Under the pieces are notes generated by a model. That model was given only the letters and a program-made list of their open reading frames with translations. It did not search any database and was not told the DNA's origin. DNA of 64,000 nucleotides from Thereva unica (lineage: Eukaryota > Arthropoda > Insecta > Diptera > Therevidae), in the NCBI GenBank assembly GCA_949987705.1, contig OX465285.1:92327975-92391974 (forward strand), read 5' to 3'. Every line of letters starts with the position of its first letter. Within the stretch, counting starts at the first letter, position 1. Positions 37,121 through 47,349 of this stretch are shown here, one piece after another. A program made the position numbers and the translations under genes.

Positions 37121-37753
37121 TCACTGGTCCCCTTGTTCAGCTGCCTTTCCGGCCGGCTCTACCATTTCCTCCGGCTTGTCCTTCTGGAATCGCACGTAGG
37201 CAAGGTCCAGCCCGCAGTTGAGTTTCCCCCCTGCACGCCTGACCGCCTCCGCCTCCTCCTTCGGACACCATACGGTGAGAATGGTACCGCCGTTTTTCGC
37301 GTCACCATATCTGCCTATGCGACTGACCCTCCACTTAGAAGTGTCCGTCACACAGGCATTTTGACGACGTGATCCCCCAACAGATGAAGTTGCCTTCTTC
37401 TGTCTTCTGCGCTCCCTCTTCCTCTTCTGCTTCAGCTGCTTTCGCAGCCTCACTTCCGAGTCGGATTCCTGCGCTAACGTAGGCCCAGAGCCGGCTGACC
37501 TCTTGACACATTGCTGCATCGCATTGTCCACCTTCTCTGAGCATACCTCCAGGTTCAGCTTCACTAGCTCGCTCGCCGCCGCTTCTACGCTTTCCTGCGT
37601 GACTGCGTTGACATGCGAGTCGTCCACTTCCCTGTTCCTCGTAAGCAATAGATGGCCTCCCCCAGAATCCATGAGGCCGGCCTCCGTAGAGGGTGGATTT
37701 CCCTGGCTTGCAGGTTTACCACCTGGGGTACAAATTTCCATTGTTGTATCCAT
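37121..37753 (-). CDS. LINE ORF1, short putative RNA-binding protein
   Basis: This 210-aa ORF begins at an ATG 88 nt inside the element and ends one base before the ORF2 start. By position it is ORF1, which in LINEs coats the element RNA and helps assemble the RNP. A strongly basic stretch around residues 102-121 (K/R-rich, including RKRERRRQKK) could bind nucleic acid or act as a nuclear localisation signal. The C-terminal third (about 140-195) looks like a compact folded segment containing GGTILTVWCPKEEAEAVRR. No CCHC zinc knuckles are visible, unlike the larger ORF1 of many R1, I and jockey elements. It may be a minimal ORF1 or one that has lost its knuckles. The TSD just upstream argues against simple 5' truncation. 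Confidence 0.8.
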   Translation of the reverse strand: MDTTMEICTPGGKPASQGNPPSTEAGLMDSGGGHLLLTRNREVDDSHVNAVTQESVEAAASELVKLNLEVCSEKVDNAMQQCVKRSAGSGPTLAQESDSEVRLRKQLKQKRKRERRRQKKATSSVGGSRRQNACVTDTSKWRVSRIGRYGDAKNGGTILTVWCPKEEAEAVRRAGGKLNCGLDLAYVRFQKDKPEEMVEPAGKAAEQGDQ

Positions 37754-37841
37754 TGCTTTTAAGTATCTATCTTAGTCAGGGCGTCCTAACGGGACCACAC
37801 AAGCCTCACCACCACGTCAAGGTGTAGATACATCGGTGAGG
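37754..37841 (-). promoter_or_regulatory. LINE 5' UTR with putative internal promoter
   Basis: These 88 nt lie between the 5' TSD and the ORF1 ATG. From the first element base, TGACGTG falls at about +23 to +29. GACGTG at this distance is the downstream element described for TATA-less internal promoters of Drosophila LINEs such as jockey, F and I. A full-length LINE needs such a promoter, so the placement is suggestive. The transcription start itself is inferred only from the TSD boundary. Confidence 0.45.
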
Positions 37842-37854
37842 TCCCTTGTTCTTA
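37842..37854. repeat. Target-site duplication, 5' side of the intact LINE
   Basis: Exact 13-bp partner of 33352-33364. It sets the 5' boundary and shows that the insertion was not 5' truncated relative to the ORF1 start. Confidence 0.9.
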
Positions 37855-38930
37855 ACTTTTCGCTCTTCTCATTTAAACTCGAGTTTACTTTAATTTTCTC
37901 TTCATTTTTTTTTGTATGTATTTGTGTTTGTTTTTCTATATTTTGAAATTAAAATCCCTTTGTAGATAGATTCCTTGCCACATTGTTATCAGTGTCCTTT
38001 GTAGAAGTGGTTGAGCTTTAATCTGAACCAAAGAAGATACTCTAGAGAGAAAGAAAGGAAAAAAAAAAACGGAAATTGTAAGAAAGTAAGGATATAAAAC
38101 AAAACAGGACCTTAAGAAAAAATCATTTCTTTTAAATAGGCTCAAGATCTTCATCATCTCATCATCATCATCGTCGTCGTTTCGTGTCGTGTCCTTCACA
38201 GATAAATACAATATTGAGAGAGAGAGAAAAAAAACGTTATTTTCTAAGTATTATTTTCATTCTTCTGTTTATTTACGTAAAATTTTTACCATTTCTTTTT
38301 AGTTCTTTCGTTTTTTTTTTTGGTTTAAATAAAAATTCTTAGTCATAGTAAAAAAGGAGATATCCCAAGATAGACTTCAAAAACGCTCATTCATTCCTTT
38401 GTTGTTTTTAAATGTAAACGCATTTGAAATTCAATTTCTTTTACCAAAAAAAAATTTTTTTCGGATCCAGGATCAGACTCGTTAGTATTTATTTGTAGTC
38501 TGATGATTTATTACTGTGTGAGTTTTTTTCTTCTGCTGAATATAAACAATTTCTTATATTTTTTCAATGTTTTCTGCCATAGGAGACTAGACATGAGTTT
38601 AACGTTCCTTAACAGACAAAAAAATTGTATATCATGTAGAAATATATCATATGCTACAAGAAAATAAAAAAAAAACATTGTCCAAAATAAAACTAAGCAA
38701 AAATGCGATCTTTGGCGTAAAAAAATAAATATACAGAAGGACAATGTAAAGAAATACAAGTCAACAAGCGCAATTCCTTTCATATTTCAAGCTTTACTAA
38801 GCGTTCAAGGACATCAAAATAAAATAAAATTTTAAAAACCGACTTCAGGAAAAAAAAAACAATCCCGTGATACACAAGAAAGTACTGTCTCATCTCCAAC
38901 AAAACTTTCACCGAACCTCTTTCTATTTCA
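37855..38930. other. No recognised feature
   Basis: AT-rich flank with poly-T and poly-A runs and a short GTC-like stretch near 38170. Confidence 0.6.
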
Positions 38931-39660
38931 GTGGACAACAAGACCCTAACGGCAGAACCCTCTCTAAACATCCTAGGCGTAACATTAGCTGAAGATCTGC
39001 GCTGGAATAACCAGACATTCCAAAGTGCTAAACAAGCATCCCAGTGTCTAGGATTCCTCAAAAGGTGCAAATTTCTCCTTCAGCCGTCTGCCAGGGCTAT
39101 AATTTACAAGTCCTCCATTCGTCCCCGTCTTGAATGCAACTCGTATATCTGGGCCAGGGCCCCAAGAACCATCTTAGCTCGGCTGGACAAGGTGTAAAAC
39201 CGCGCCCTCAAACTTATTGGTGACAGCGCCATTTGCTCTTCAATTGACTCATTAAGCCACCGTAGGGATGTAGTAGCTCTTGCAAAATTTTATCGCTCAT
39301 TCATCCACGGCAACATTTCTCCCGCAACACAAGACTTGCCCGCTCGGCTAACCCCCACGGTTTACAGCCTTTATATTCGCGCACACTCCGGTCTAGAAAT
39401 TCGTTTATAACAAGAACAACTCGTCTGTGTAACAACCTTCCAAAGACAGTATTCCCGAACTCACACAACATCCAAGAGTTCAAACGCAAGGTTCATCGCC
39501 ACTTTCTGCAACACCCCCTTGACTCACCCTAACCTATTATGTCCTTCTCTCTATCTTTCGAGCTAAGCTTACTACTGGACATTGCACCTTGACTTAAACG
39601 ACATGACGTACTAGTAGTACAAAGGGTGACACCTGAGCTTAGACTATCACATAAAAAAAT
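38931..39660 (+). pseudogene. CR1-like LINE relic: RT C-terminus and 3' tail
   Basis: An open stretch of 88 codons starts at 38931 and reads through to a TAA at 39195. It carries a typical CR1/Rex-type RT thumb: LNILGVTLAEDLRWN, then SQCLGFLKR, YKSSIRPRLECNSYIWARAP and LDKV. Past that stop the same frame continues with NRALKLIGDSAICSSIDSLS and a decayed C-terminus. The 3' UTR ends with agtacaaagggtgac, cctgagctta and tatcacataaaaaaat. The same tail recurs at 11.1 kb and, reversed, at 47.3 kb. It is 5' truncated and inactive. Confidence 0.85.
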
Positions 39661-39848
39661 CGAAAGGATGAAATAATTGTTTTGTAATTCTTAACAACAT
39701 TAATCCAATCAGAATGGATTTAGAATGAAAAATCAGTTTTGAAGACGGTGGTAACACCTGTGGTGATGTGTTAAGGCCATAAGCCTATTTCGTACTTTTA
39801 GTCCATTCATTTTTTTTCGGGGGTAATATAAAAAAAAGTATTTTTTTT

Positions 39849-40163
39849 AGGTAGGTCTACACGGAACGATTTACTTGTGCAAATTGGCTTGCGCAAATGA
39901 ATTGGCACAAATAGATCGTTCTGTGTAAACTCAACGGGTTGGCTTGAGCTAGCCAAAATGTTTGGTTTGTACAAAATATATCTCGGCTACAACCCTCAGC
40001 GTGCGCATGGGTCAACGGTGATGTTTGACCACCTACCAAGTATAAATATAATGGGCAATAACTAATGGGTAATTTCCACTCATCATTTTCACTCAGTTTA
40101 TTTGCACAAATCCACTTTCGCCAGACAGTTTGCACAGCTAGTTTGTTGAATATGAACCTACCT
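39849..40163. mobile_element. Short TIR element, AGGTAGGT ends
   Basis: The left end AGGTAGGTCTACAC and the reverse complement of the right end AGGTAGGTTCATA are inverted repeats. Similarity continues over about 65 bp with tgtgcaaa and gcgaaa/gcgcaaat blocks. The 315-bp element has no coding capacity that I trust. No target duplication is visible next to the T-rich left flank. The family is unassigned. Confidence 0.6.
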
Positions 40164-40635
40164 TTACGAGTAGTATGATACGCCGCCAAGATAAAGGTAA
40201 TCCGCCATTTTGTGTTGGCCACCATTTTGGATTTTGAATGACCCTACATAGCGAAGTGTATTCTACTTGTGACACCCTTTCATTTGATACCAATGTCGGG
40301 GGTCGGGAAGCCCAATTGGAAAATTCGACTGTCATCTTGGAACCCCCATCTTGATTTTTTTACAAAATGTCAGATTGTATTGTCATGCGAACTATACGTA
40401 TGTGCCCTCTGCGCCATGGCAGAGAGTTACGGCGGTTGACTAATCTATATCTATAAAAATCTCGTTTCACAGTGTTTGTTACCGAACTCCTCCGAGACGG
40501 GTTGGCCAATTTTTATGAAATTTTGTGTGTACATTTGGTAGGTCTGAGAATAGGTTGTAGGCTATTTTTTATACCTTTAACCACTAAAACAGCTGAAAAA
40601 TCTAAAAAATTGGTAATTTTGGGAATTTTCACTTC

Positions 40636-40795
40636 ATTTTAGTTTCAATAGCTTCATGGCCTACATATTGTTTGACAGCTTCGTAAATGTAAAATTGTCA
40701 TTAAATTGAATCATTCCATTTAATGAAAATTTCAAATTTACGCAGCTGTCAAACATAAGGTAGGCCATGACGCTATTGAAACTAAACTGAAATAC
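40636..40795. repeat. Foldback (about 75-bp arms) inside the Helitron
   Basis: The left arm contains agtttcaatagcttcatggc, ctac and tgtttgacagct. The right arm contains the reverse order, agctgtcaaaca, gtaggccatgacgctattga and aact. The centre near 40712 has a loop of only a few bases, so the arms could form a long hairpin. It may be a MITE nested in the Helitron, or an internal structure of the Helitron. Confidence 0.8.
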
Positions 40796-40827
40796 AATAA
40801 TAAATATAGTATTTTCAATATATGTAC

Positions 40828-41095
40828 GTTAGATCCATGGCGGCTGTCAGTAGAATACAATAAACAATAAAGTAAACTCAATATACCGTTAGATTACGTT
40901 TGATACATGGGTATTAAATAAAAGGGTACTATACTCAATATACCGTTAGATCCATGGCGGCCGTTTTAAGCGGGCAGATTACCACTTTCTTCACAACCCC
41001 TCGACGTGGGTATCAAATGAAAAGGTATAATACATGGGTATCATATGAAGGGGTAGTAAACTCAATATTCCGTTAGATCCATGGCGGCCGTCTCA
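40828..41095 (+). repeat. Internal direct repeats of the Helitron
   Basis: The phrase gttagatccatggcggc recurs near 40829, 40945 and 41072, with a damaged copy near 40885. It is often preceded by actcaatata and followed by gt. Between copies, catgggtatca with a run of a and g recurs. These look like internal tandem units of the element. Confidence 0.7.
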
Positions 41096-41272
41096 AGACC
41101 CATGTATCCGTTCTTTGAGGCACTTCATCTGTGTAAAATTCATATCTCGAAAAGTACCAATTGAATGGATGGCTTTTATTGGCTATTGTTGGCTTATGGG
41201 TGTAGCGAGGAGTATCGGGTCCCAGCTAGTATGTTAATAAATCATTTCGGAAAGAAGAAAAAGAAAAAAATC

Positions 41273-41362
41273 GAGCTTCCCCGACCGGGGCTTGAACCTG
41301 CAACGCTATTTCTGCTGGATCGAGGATGCGACGCTCTATCCACTCCTCCACCGGTCTTCTAC
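41273..41362 (-). mobile_element. Degenerate tRNA-like sequence / SINE head
   Basis: On the minus strand the order is gaccggtggaggagtggata, gagcgtcgcatc, then ggttcaagccccggtc. This has an A-box-like agtggatagagc and B-box-like ggttcaagcc. The T stem does not pair properly, so it is unlikely to be a working tRNA. A pyrimidine-rich stretch follows on that strand. It lies 44 bp past the Helitron 3' end. Confidence 0.55.
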
Positions 41363-42569
41363 CGGTTTTACTACAATAAAGTATTTTGTTCGGTGCTTAT
41401 GAAATGTTCAGGTTGAAATAATTTTAACAGTTTTTTATGCCTAACTTCGAACTCCTTTATCAGAATTACGAAAAAATCCACCGTGGGAAACTACCCTTTC
41501 AAACAAAAAAAAAGCAAAAAAGTTATTGGGTTACAAAGTTATGCGTGAACAGGACCAAAACATACCTACACGTCGAGTTGATAACCTCCTCTTTTTTTAA
41601 GTCGGTTAATACAAACGACAAAATTTCAAATATCTCCTATCTCTCCCTCTCACATTCTTTCACAAATCAGTCTCAATAAAGGAGCACACATGTTGGATAG
41701 GACAAACATTCCAAATTCAACATCCTTCTTGCATCAGATGATAAAAGTACTTTGCACTTTGCCTCTAGGTGGCACTGTACTAGATCTTTTCTCTTCGACA
41801 TCTCTCAAGCATCAAACAACTGCGATACCATAAAAGAATTACACCCACATCCTGTTTTCACAAAAAAAAAAATGTTCGAGGTCCTTTTAGCATTGATTTC
41901 TTCTGGCAAATCGAGTGAAACCATTTTGTGCTAAATTGAATTCTTTTCTTTTTGTTGTTGTTGTTTTGTTCATCTTTGATACTGCTTCACAGTTCCTGTA
42001 ACGTGAAACAAGTGCAATAACACGTTTCACGTGACTATCTGAGAGTTCAAGGAAGTTCAACAGATTTTTTTTTTAGGTAAAAATAGTAAGTAGTTTGGTA
42101 TAAATAGAGTTAGTATTTTAGGTAGTATTATTGTACAAGGAAGGATTTTGAAGGACGAGGAAACTATTATAGAATTTGAGGAAACGTTGAAAGGAAAATT
42201 ATCTTCAAGTACAGAATGGAACGATGTCAAGTTGAGTTATTGCCAAACCACTGGGAGAAGTATTAGTGGTTAGAAAACAACATCAGGAAATTTAGATCTC
42301 GAGTGATACTCTTGGCTGAAATGCACAAAACAGAATAGAGTTGAAAATAATTCTAGATATGGAATTCCTTAGAAGATGCATGAATGGAATATGAAAGTAC
42401 AGTCAAAGATGTTTAAAGTAGTGCTAAGGGGGATAAGAGAAAACTACAACAGCACAAGCAAAATAGCAGTAAATGCTAATACCTTGATATATCCTTGTAG
42501 AAGTAAGAAATTTAGTATCGGAAGAAGAAAGAAAAACCTTGAGACGGATAAAAAATACTTTATAAGCAT
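41363..42569. other. No recognised feature
   Basis: AT-rich unique-looking DNA leading into the satellite. The edge of the array is gradual, so decayed monomers may begin earlier. Confidence 0.5.
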
Positions 42570-43625
42570 TTTACACATTAAATTTATAGAATTCAGCTGC
42601 GCTGAATAGTGATTATATAGTACTGAAAAGCTCTTTGAAGGTAAATGATAGCCACAATGTGTCAATCAATAGTAGACAGTATTATACACACCAAACTTGT
42701 AGAATTCAGCTGTGCAGAATAGTCACCCTAATGTGCTGAAAACCATTTCGAAGGAGAATGAAAACTGCGATGATTCAAAAATACAGCAGGACGCATCCTT
42801 ATTACCGAGTTTATAGAATTCAGCTGTGCTGAATAGCCACGCTAATGTGTTGGAAAGCTTTTCGAAGGAAAATGAAAACCGCGATGCGTCAAATAATAGC
42901 AGGAAACATCCTAAATACCGAATTTATAGAGCACAGATGCACTGAATAGTAGGCCTGATGTGCTGAAAACAATTTCGAGGGGAAATGAAAACCGGGATAC
43001 GTCAAAAAATAGCAGGAAGCATAGTACACATCGAATTTTTACAATTAATCTGCGCTGAATAGTCATCCTAATGTGTCGAAAAGTTGCTAGAAGGAAAACG
43101 AAAACCGGTATTTATTAAATAACAACACGTAGCATCGTACACGCCTAAGTTATGCAATTTGGTAGTTCCGAATAGTGAGCTGAAAAGCTCTTCGAAGGAA
43201 AATGATAACCAGGATGGGTCAAATAATAGTAAGAAGCATCTTAGGCACCAAATTTATATAATTCAGCTCCGGTGAATAGTAGCCCTAGTGGGCTGAAAAG
43301 ATTTTCGAAGGTAAATGACAACCAGGGAAATTAAATAACGGCAAGAAGCATCGTCCACTTCAAAATTTTAAAATTCAGCTGCGCTGAGTAATAGCCCTAA
43401 TGTGCTGAAAAGCTCTTCGAAGGAAAATGAAAACCGGGGTGTATCACATAATAGCCTCGTACACCCCAAATTCATGCAATTCAGCTGCGCTGAATAATAA
43501 CTCTAAAATGATGAGAAACTCTTCGAAGGTAAATGACAACTAAAATGAGTTAAAAAATAGCAGAGACATGCGAAAATAGTTATTCAGCAGTGCTGAATGT
43601 GTGCAATGTGTTGAATAGGTATACA
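42570..43625 (+). repeat. Tandem satellite, about 103-114-bp monomer with palindrome
   Basis: About ten monomers. The landmark attcagctgcgctgaat, or a variant, falls near 42591, 42704, 42818, 42931, 43045, 43157, 43261, 43373, 43479 and 43582. Each is followed by agt, then ctaatgtgctgaaaa, ttcgaaggaaaatgaaaacc, and ataatagcaggaagcat. The landmark is a perfect palindrome with 7-bp arms in several monomers. Monomer lengths are nearly constant in the first half and shorter in the last third. No gene is present. Confidence 0.92.
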
Positions 43626-43737
43626 ACTGAAAAGTTATACAGTCTTCGGTTAAAGGCAGATCTAATAAGCATAATTACTAAGCCGAATAACCTTCAACCT
43701 TCCGAAGACGATGATATTAGCTGACTTACTTACTTAC

Positions 43738-43805
43738 TTTTAAGGACTGGTCTTGGACTCACTCAACTGTTCTCTCCACCGATCCCGATTCTGAGCCGTG
43801 ATCAT
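43738..43805 (-). pseudogene. RTE-type LINE C-terminal scrap
   Basis: The minus strand reads ITAQNRDRWREQLSESKTSP then a stop, which matches the final W-R block of RTE-type RT proteins. Only about 20 codons survive, between the palindrome satellite and the AAGAAC foldback. Confidence 0.5.
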
Positions 43806-43807
43806 CC

Positions 43808-43918
43808 GTCTTGTTCTTGCATTCTTGTCTTGTTCTTGCACATTTAGCAAGAACAAGAACAAAAACAAGACTTAGTTTTGCTGGCAAGAACAAGAACAAG
43901 ACAAGAACAAGACTAGAT
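43808..43918. repeat. Foldback of TTGTTCTTGC and GCAAGAACAAG repeats
   Basis: The left arm has gtcttgttcttgcattcttg and tcttgttcttgc. After a 7-base spacer the right arm has gcaagaacaagaac and aaaaacaagac, then a second partial copy. It can form a hairpin of about 30 bp. It follows the RTE scrap and may be part of a MITE. Confidence 0.8.
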
Positions 43919-43929
43919 TAGTCGGGGTC

Positions 43930-46900
43930 ACCAGAAATGATGTGGGGGTCTTGAGATTTTTTAGATTTTATTTTATTTGAAAACCACGTCACACCATTTT
44001 ATTTTAATAAATCTTATATTAAAATATTTTCGTATATTTAGATCTTTATTTTAAATGAATTATATTTAAATTAATTTTTATAAATACGTTAATTATTTTA
44101 ACGGTTTAAAATCCGGATATGTATATTCTTTTAACTTCTAACTAATACTCATACATTTTCAAATTTTATTTTTCATGACAACTTTTTGTGTGTCTATGTT
44201 TTTTGAAAATCGTTTGTGTGTTCAGTGTCTACGTATATGATATCTGATTCAGTATTCTTAAAGTGTATTTCTAAGTAGTAGTGAAAATATAATTTTTGAC
44301 ATATTAAAAAACACTGTACTCAAAAATTACTAGTACAGGAACTGAACTGACTGTTGAATAAACTTGCTACAGTAACGAACATAAACTAATAACAAGTAGC
44401 AACGAACGTAAATTAATAACAAGTAGCAACCGCTACAATCACTAGCGTTTTTTATGAGAACGGGTTGCTAGCACTCAGCCCAACCGTCCTAAAACTGAGA
44501 GAGAGCTTACTATTCGCTCGTCACCCGTTAGCTCCTTCCGAAGAAGTACCGCAGGGAGCACCGCACGGAAGTGGGACAGATCTGCTAAGTGTTTGTCTGC
44601 AGTGAATCTTCCCGGGTTTTGATAGAAGTGTCAAATCCACCTTCCGAGGTCTTTGCTAGCCCTTCGCCTCCTTGTACCCCCGCTTGGTGTTGGCATTCCT
44701 TAATTCCTTTCGGACTAGAGCCTCCTGTGCGGAATTGGATTCTATGATATAATTTCGGAAGTATAAAGAGGTCGTACCACTCAGATCTAGTATTCCTGAT
44801 AAAACCAAAATTACAGCTATCGCCATGTTTGAAGAATTAGGATTTGTAAAACTCCCCAAAATAAGTACTAATTGTCAATTGTTGATGTTGACTAACTTTC
44901 CAAACGTTGCTTATACATCTGAATGAAGAAGAAACTAGATATATACATATGTGTATGTACTATAATCCTTAAAATTTCAATTGAAAACATCCAAGTGCAA
45001 ACTAATTGCAGAACCTGAAACAGGTGGTAATCAACCTCTCTTAAAACTAACTTCACCATTTTCTTTCAAATCCGTCTCACTCCTCCTCCGGCCCTTTCAA
45101 GATAGAAATTGCCAAGCATCAGTCTTTCATAGTGTAAAATTGGGACAACTCCCGTAGCTAATGAGGGTTATTCAGTTATACTTAAATAAGCTCTAAGTGT
45201 TACAAGGGATTCCCAATCTCCCAGAACGGAAGCTAGGTGATTATTATACGTTCTTTCATCTCTGTCCCACGATAACGTTGCTTGTATGTATGTATGTGCG
45301 AACCGTTTTAGGACACCTACTTTTACTAATTGCAGGATTAAGTTTGAAACATTTCCCGCTCTTTTTAAGGTGGGGAGGGGGGTGGAGGGGGTTGAATTGT
45401 GCTACGTCAATTAGTTTATCCCTTAAATTTGGTACAAATCCTCATTCTTGTTTCTAGGAGTTAAATGTTTTATTGGGGTTTGGGTGGGGGATGTCTGGGG
45501 GTGGGTTGTACATGTTCAACCCGCATGTAGTTTGGGATTATGGATTGGAAAAGAATTCGTTTTTTTTTGTTCTGTGATCTCCTCGTCAAGTAATAATTTG
45601 ATCTTTTCCGTATAAAATCAAGGAACAATTTAATAATAAAGTTCAACGATGAGGATTCTTCTGCAGTTCCTTAACAATTTATAAATTGTCATCCACCATC
45701 ACCCCCGCCCTCATCGGCTTCCTGATAGTCCTGGAGAGGTGAGTATTTCGCCTACCCCACTGCTCTTTGGGTAGATATATAGCAAGGACAACAAAAACAA
45801 TGGCGGAGCGCAGAAAGTCAAATGAATTTCCGCAGTTATAAAAGTTTAATCCACTGGGAGATTTGTCTTTCTCCCTTTTAACTGATTGCGAAGGCAGCAG
45901 CGACATAAGATCGCGAACTCTTCCCTTAAACGAGGTGATTGTAATTAGAGAAAGGGAGACGAAGAAAAGTAATAAAAAAAATAAAACTTTCACGGAAAAA
46001 CTTTCTACCACTTAAAGTGGATTTTTTTATTTTTTTTTCCTTCAATTTTTTTTCTTGTTGTAATTTTTATACTGGGACATAAGGATTGCATTAGTTCCTG
46101 GGACAAGGATATCGGTGCCAGAAGGTAAACGTAAAATCAGTGTTGGTGTCTAAAGATAAATTTGAAGAGGCGGCAAAAAAAATCTCGTCCTTCCTTTCTA
46201 AATTTTTTTCTCTCTCTCTCTCTGCGTAGAATGTTGCTTAAGCTTTTCGGTAAGTACTTGAATGACATTGTGTCAGTTTTATCCTTCGCGGTACAGTAAG
46301 CAAGGACGACCATCAGGCAGGGTAATACATCCAATTATCTTTTCCCTTTCATTTTTGTCCTTCTCTACCCGCTCTCTCCATCTCTCTCTTTCTATTCTAG
46401 GGGTGTACATATATATGGGGCACCTCTGACGCCCTCTTTTTTCACTGTGACAGATTTTATTATTCTAATGACTAGAAAAACAGGGAAAAGTTTTAATTGC
46501 TTTTATAGCTTGGAATAAAAACAAAAAAAAAAAAATACGAAGAACTTTGGACAATTGAAGATGCTATATAATATTGTGCGTGGGTACTTGGGAGCAAAGA
46601 AGATGGCTGGTCTGTCAGTTTCTTTTTATTTCAGGGGAATTATAACTTTTATGATGGAAATTGGTTTTACTTTATTATAATTACATAACTGTTTGTTACT
46701 TGTGTCAGTTTTATAGCAGATTTTCCTTGGGATTTCTTATATTTTTCTATTTTCTGGGAATTTTCATCCCCGCATTATATATGATCCGACGTAGGTAGAA
46801 CGGAATTTCAGCCTCGCAATGTGGCACTAATTAAATTATTAAAGCTTGTCAGAATTCAAATTAAGAGGAAAAAACACTGATGGGAAACGTCTTTAGGATG

Positions 46901-47255
46901 TTGTCTATAAATATCATGGAAAACAACATTTATTTAATTGGGCATTATTGGGTTTTAGCGAAAGCAAGTGGGCGACCAAACATACGTGAAGTTGGAAGCA
47001 GATGTAAACGAGACTCTGTGGAGGATGTCGGAAAATTTTACTACATAATTTGCTTCCTATGCCTATCGCCGAGTCGTTTGTTGGAGTCATTCGATGATAA
47101 AACTCATTTTTTTGGGTTTGAGAAATTCACACAATGTACTGGTTCTTGGACGTCGTACCACATACAGGGGATTCTCTTAAAGTTCAAAGCCGGTTTTGAC
47201 ATAAAGCGTGCAGACCATATAACAAAGAATCGATAGGCCCGTTATTTCATTTCAA
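43930..47255. other. No recognised feature
   Basis: Very AT-rich to 44.4 kb, then mixed. It includes a TC run near 46208. The largest frames (45.68-46.01 and 46.88-47.24 kb) were rejected as genes. Confidence 0.5.
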
Positions 47256-47335
47256 AGGCCGAGCTTAGGAGTCACCCCTTATACTACCAGTCATGCCATG
47301 TAAGCTTGGTTCGAAGGAAGGAATGGACGGCAGAA
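47256..47335 (-). mobile_element. CR1-like LINE 3' tail fragment, inverted
   Basis: On the minus strand this reads aagcttacatggcatgac, ctggtagtataaggggtgac, tcctaagctcggcc. That matches the 3' UTR of the copies at 11.1 and 39.6 kb. Only the tail is present, and it lies next to the duplicated LOA-like 3' region, so this corner has taken at least two insertions. Confidence 0.7.
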
Positions 47336-47349
47336 TAGGTTAATAGGAG

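Larger units (their letters stand above)
33365..37841 (-). mobile_element. Full-length non-LTR retrotransposon, LOA/I-like, with TSDs
   Basis: A complete-looking LINE of about 4.48 kb lies on the minus strand. Reading 5' to 3' it has an 88-nt 5' UTR, ORF1, a one-base gap, ORF2 and a 77-nt 3' UTR ending in a short TA repeat rather than poly(A). A 13-bp direct duplication (tcccttgttctta on the plus strand) flanks it on both sides, as expected after target-primed reverse transcription. Both ORFs are open, so the copy may be young. The order endonuclease, RT, RNase H and C-terminal CCHC, plus the phrase SRPVSLTSFLLKTMER in the fingers region, fit the LOA/I group of insect LINEs. R1-type elements usually lack RNase H. 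The exact clade would need a tree. Confidence 0.93.
40444..41229 (+). mobile_element. Non-autonomous Helitron-like element
   Basis: The 5' end is TC in tctatatctataaaaatctc, a start seen in many insect Helitron families. The 3' end is gtatcgggtcccagctag, finishing in CTAG. The base before TC is A and the base after CTAG is T, as expected for insertion between A and T without a duplication. Length is 786 bp and no Rep/helicase ORF is present. Inside are a foldback and a repeated phrase ending gttagatccatggcggc. The usual 3' subterminal hairpin is not clear. Confidence 0.65.

Noticed and set aside
37503..37775. Plus-strand frame over ORF1
   Set aside because: Antisense shadow of ORF1 and the 5' UTR.
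45679..46011. Minus-strand frame that looks like a signal peptide plus short protein
   Set aside because: The first codon is GTG, not ATG. The hydrophobic start comes from A/T runs, and there is no homologue I recognise.
46880..47236. 118-codon plus-strand frame
   Set aside because: No domain, and it ends next to an inverted CR1 tail. Chance is more likely.
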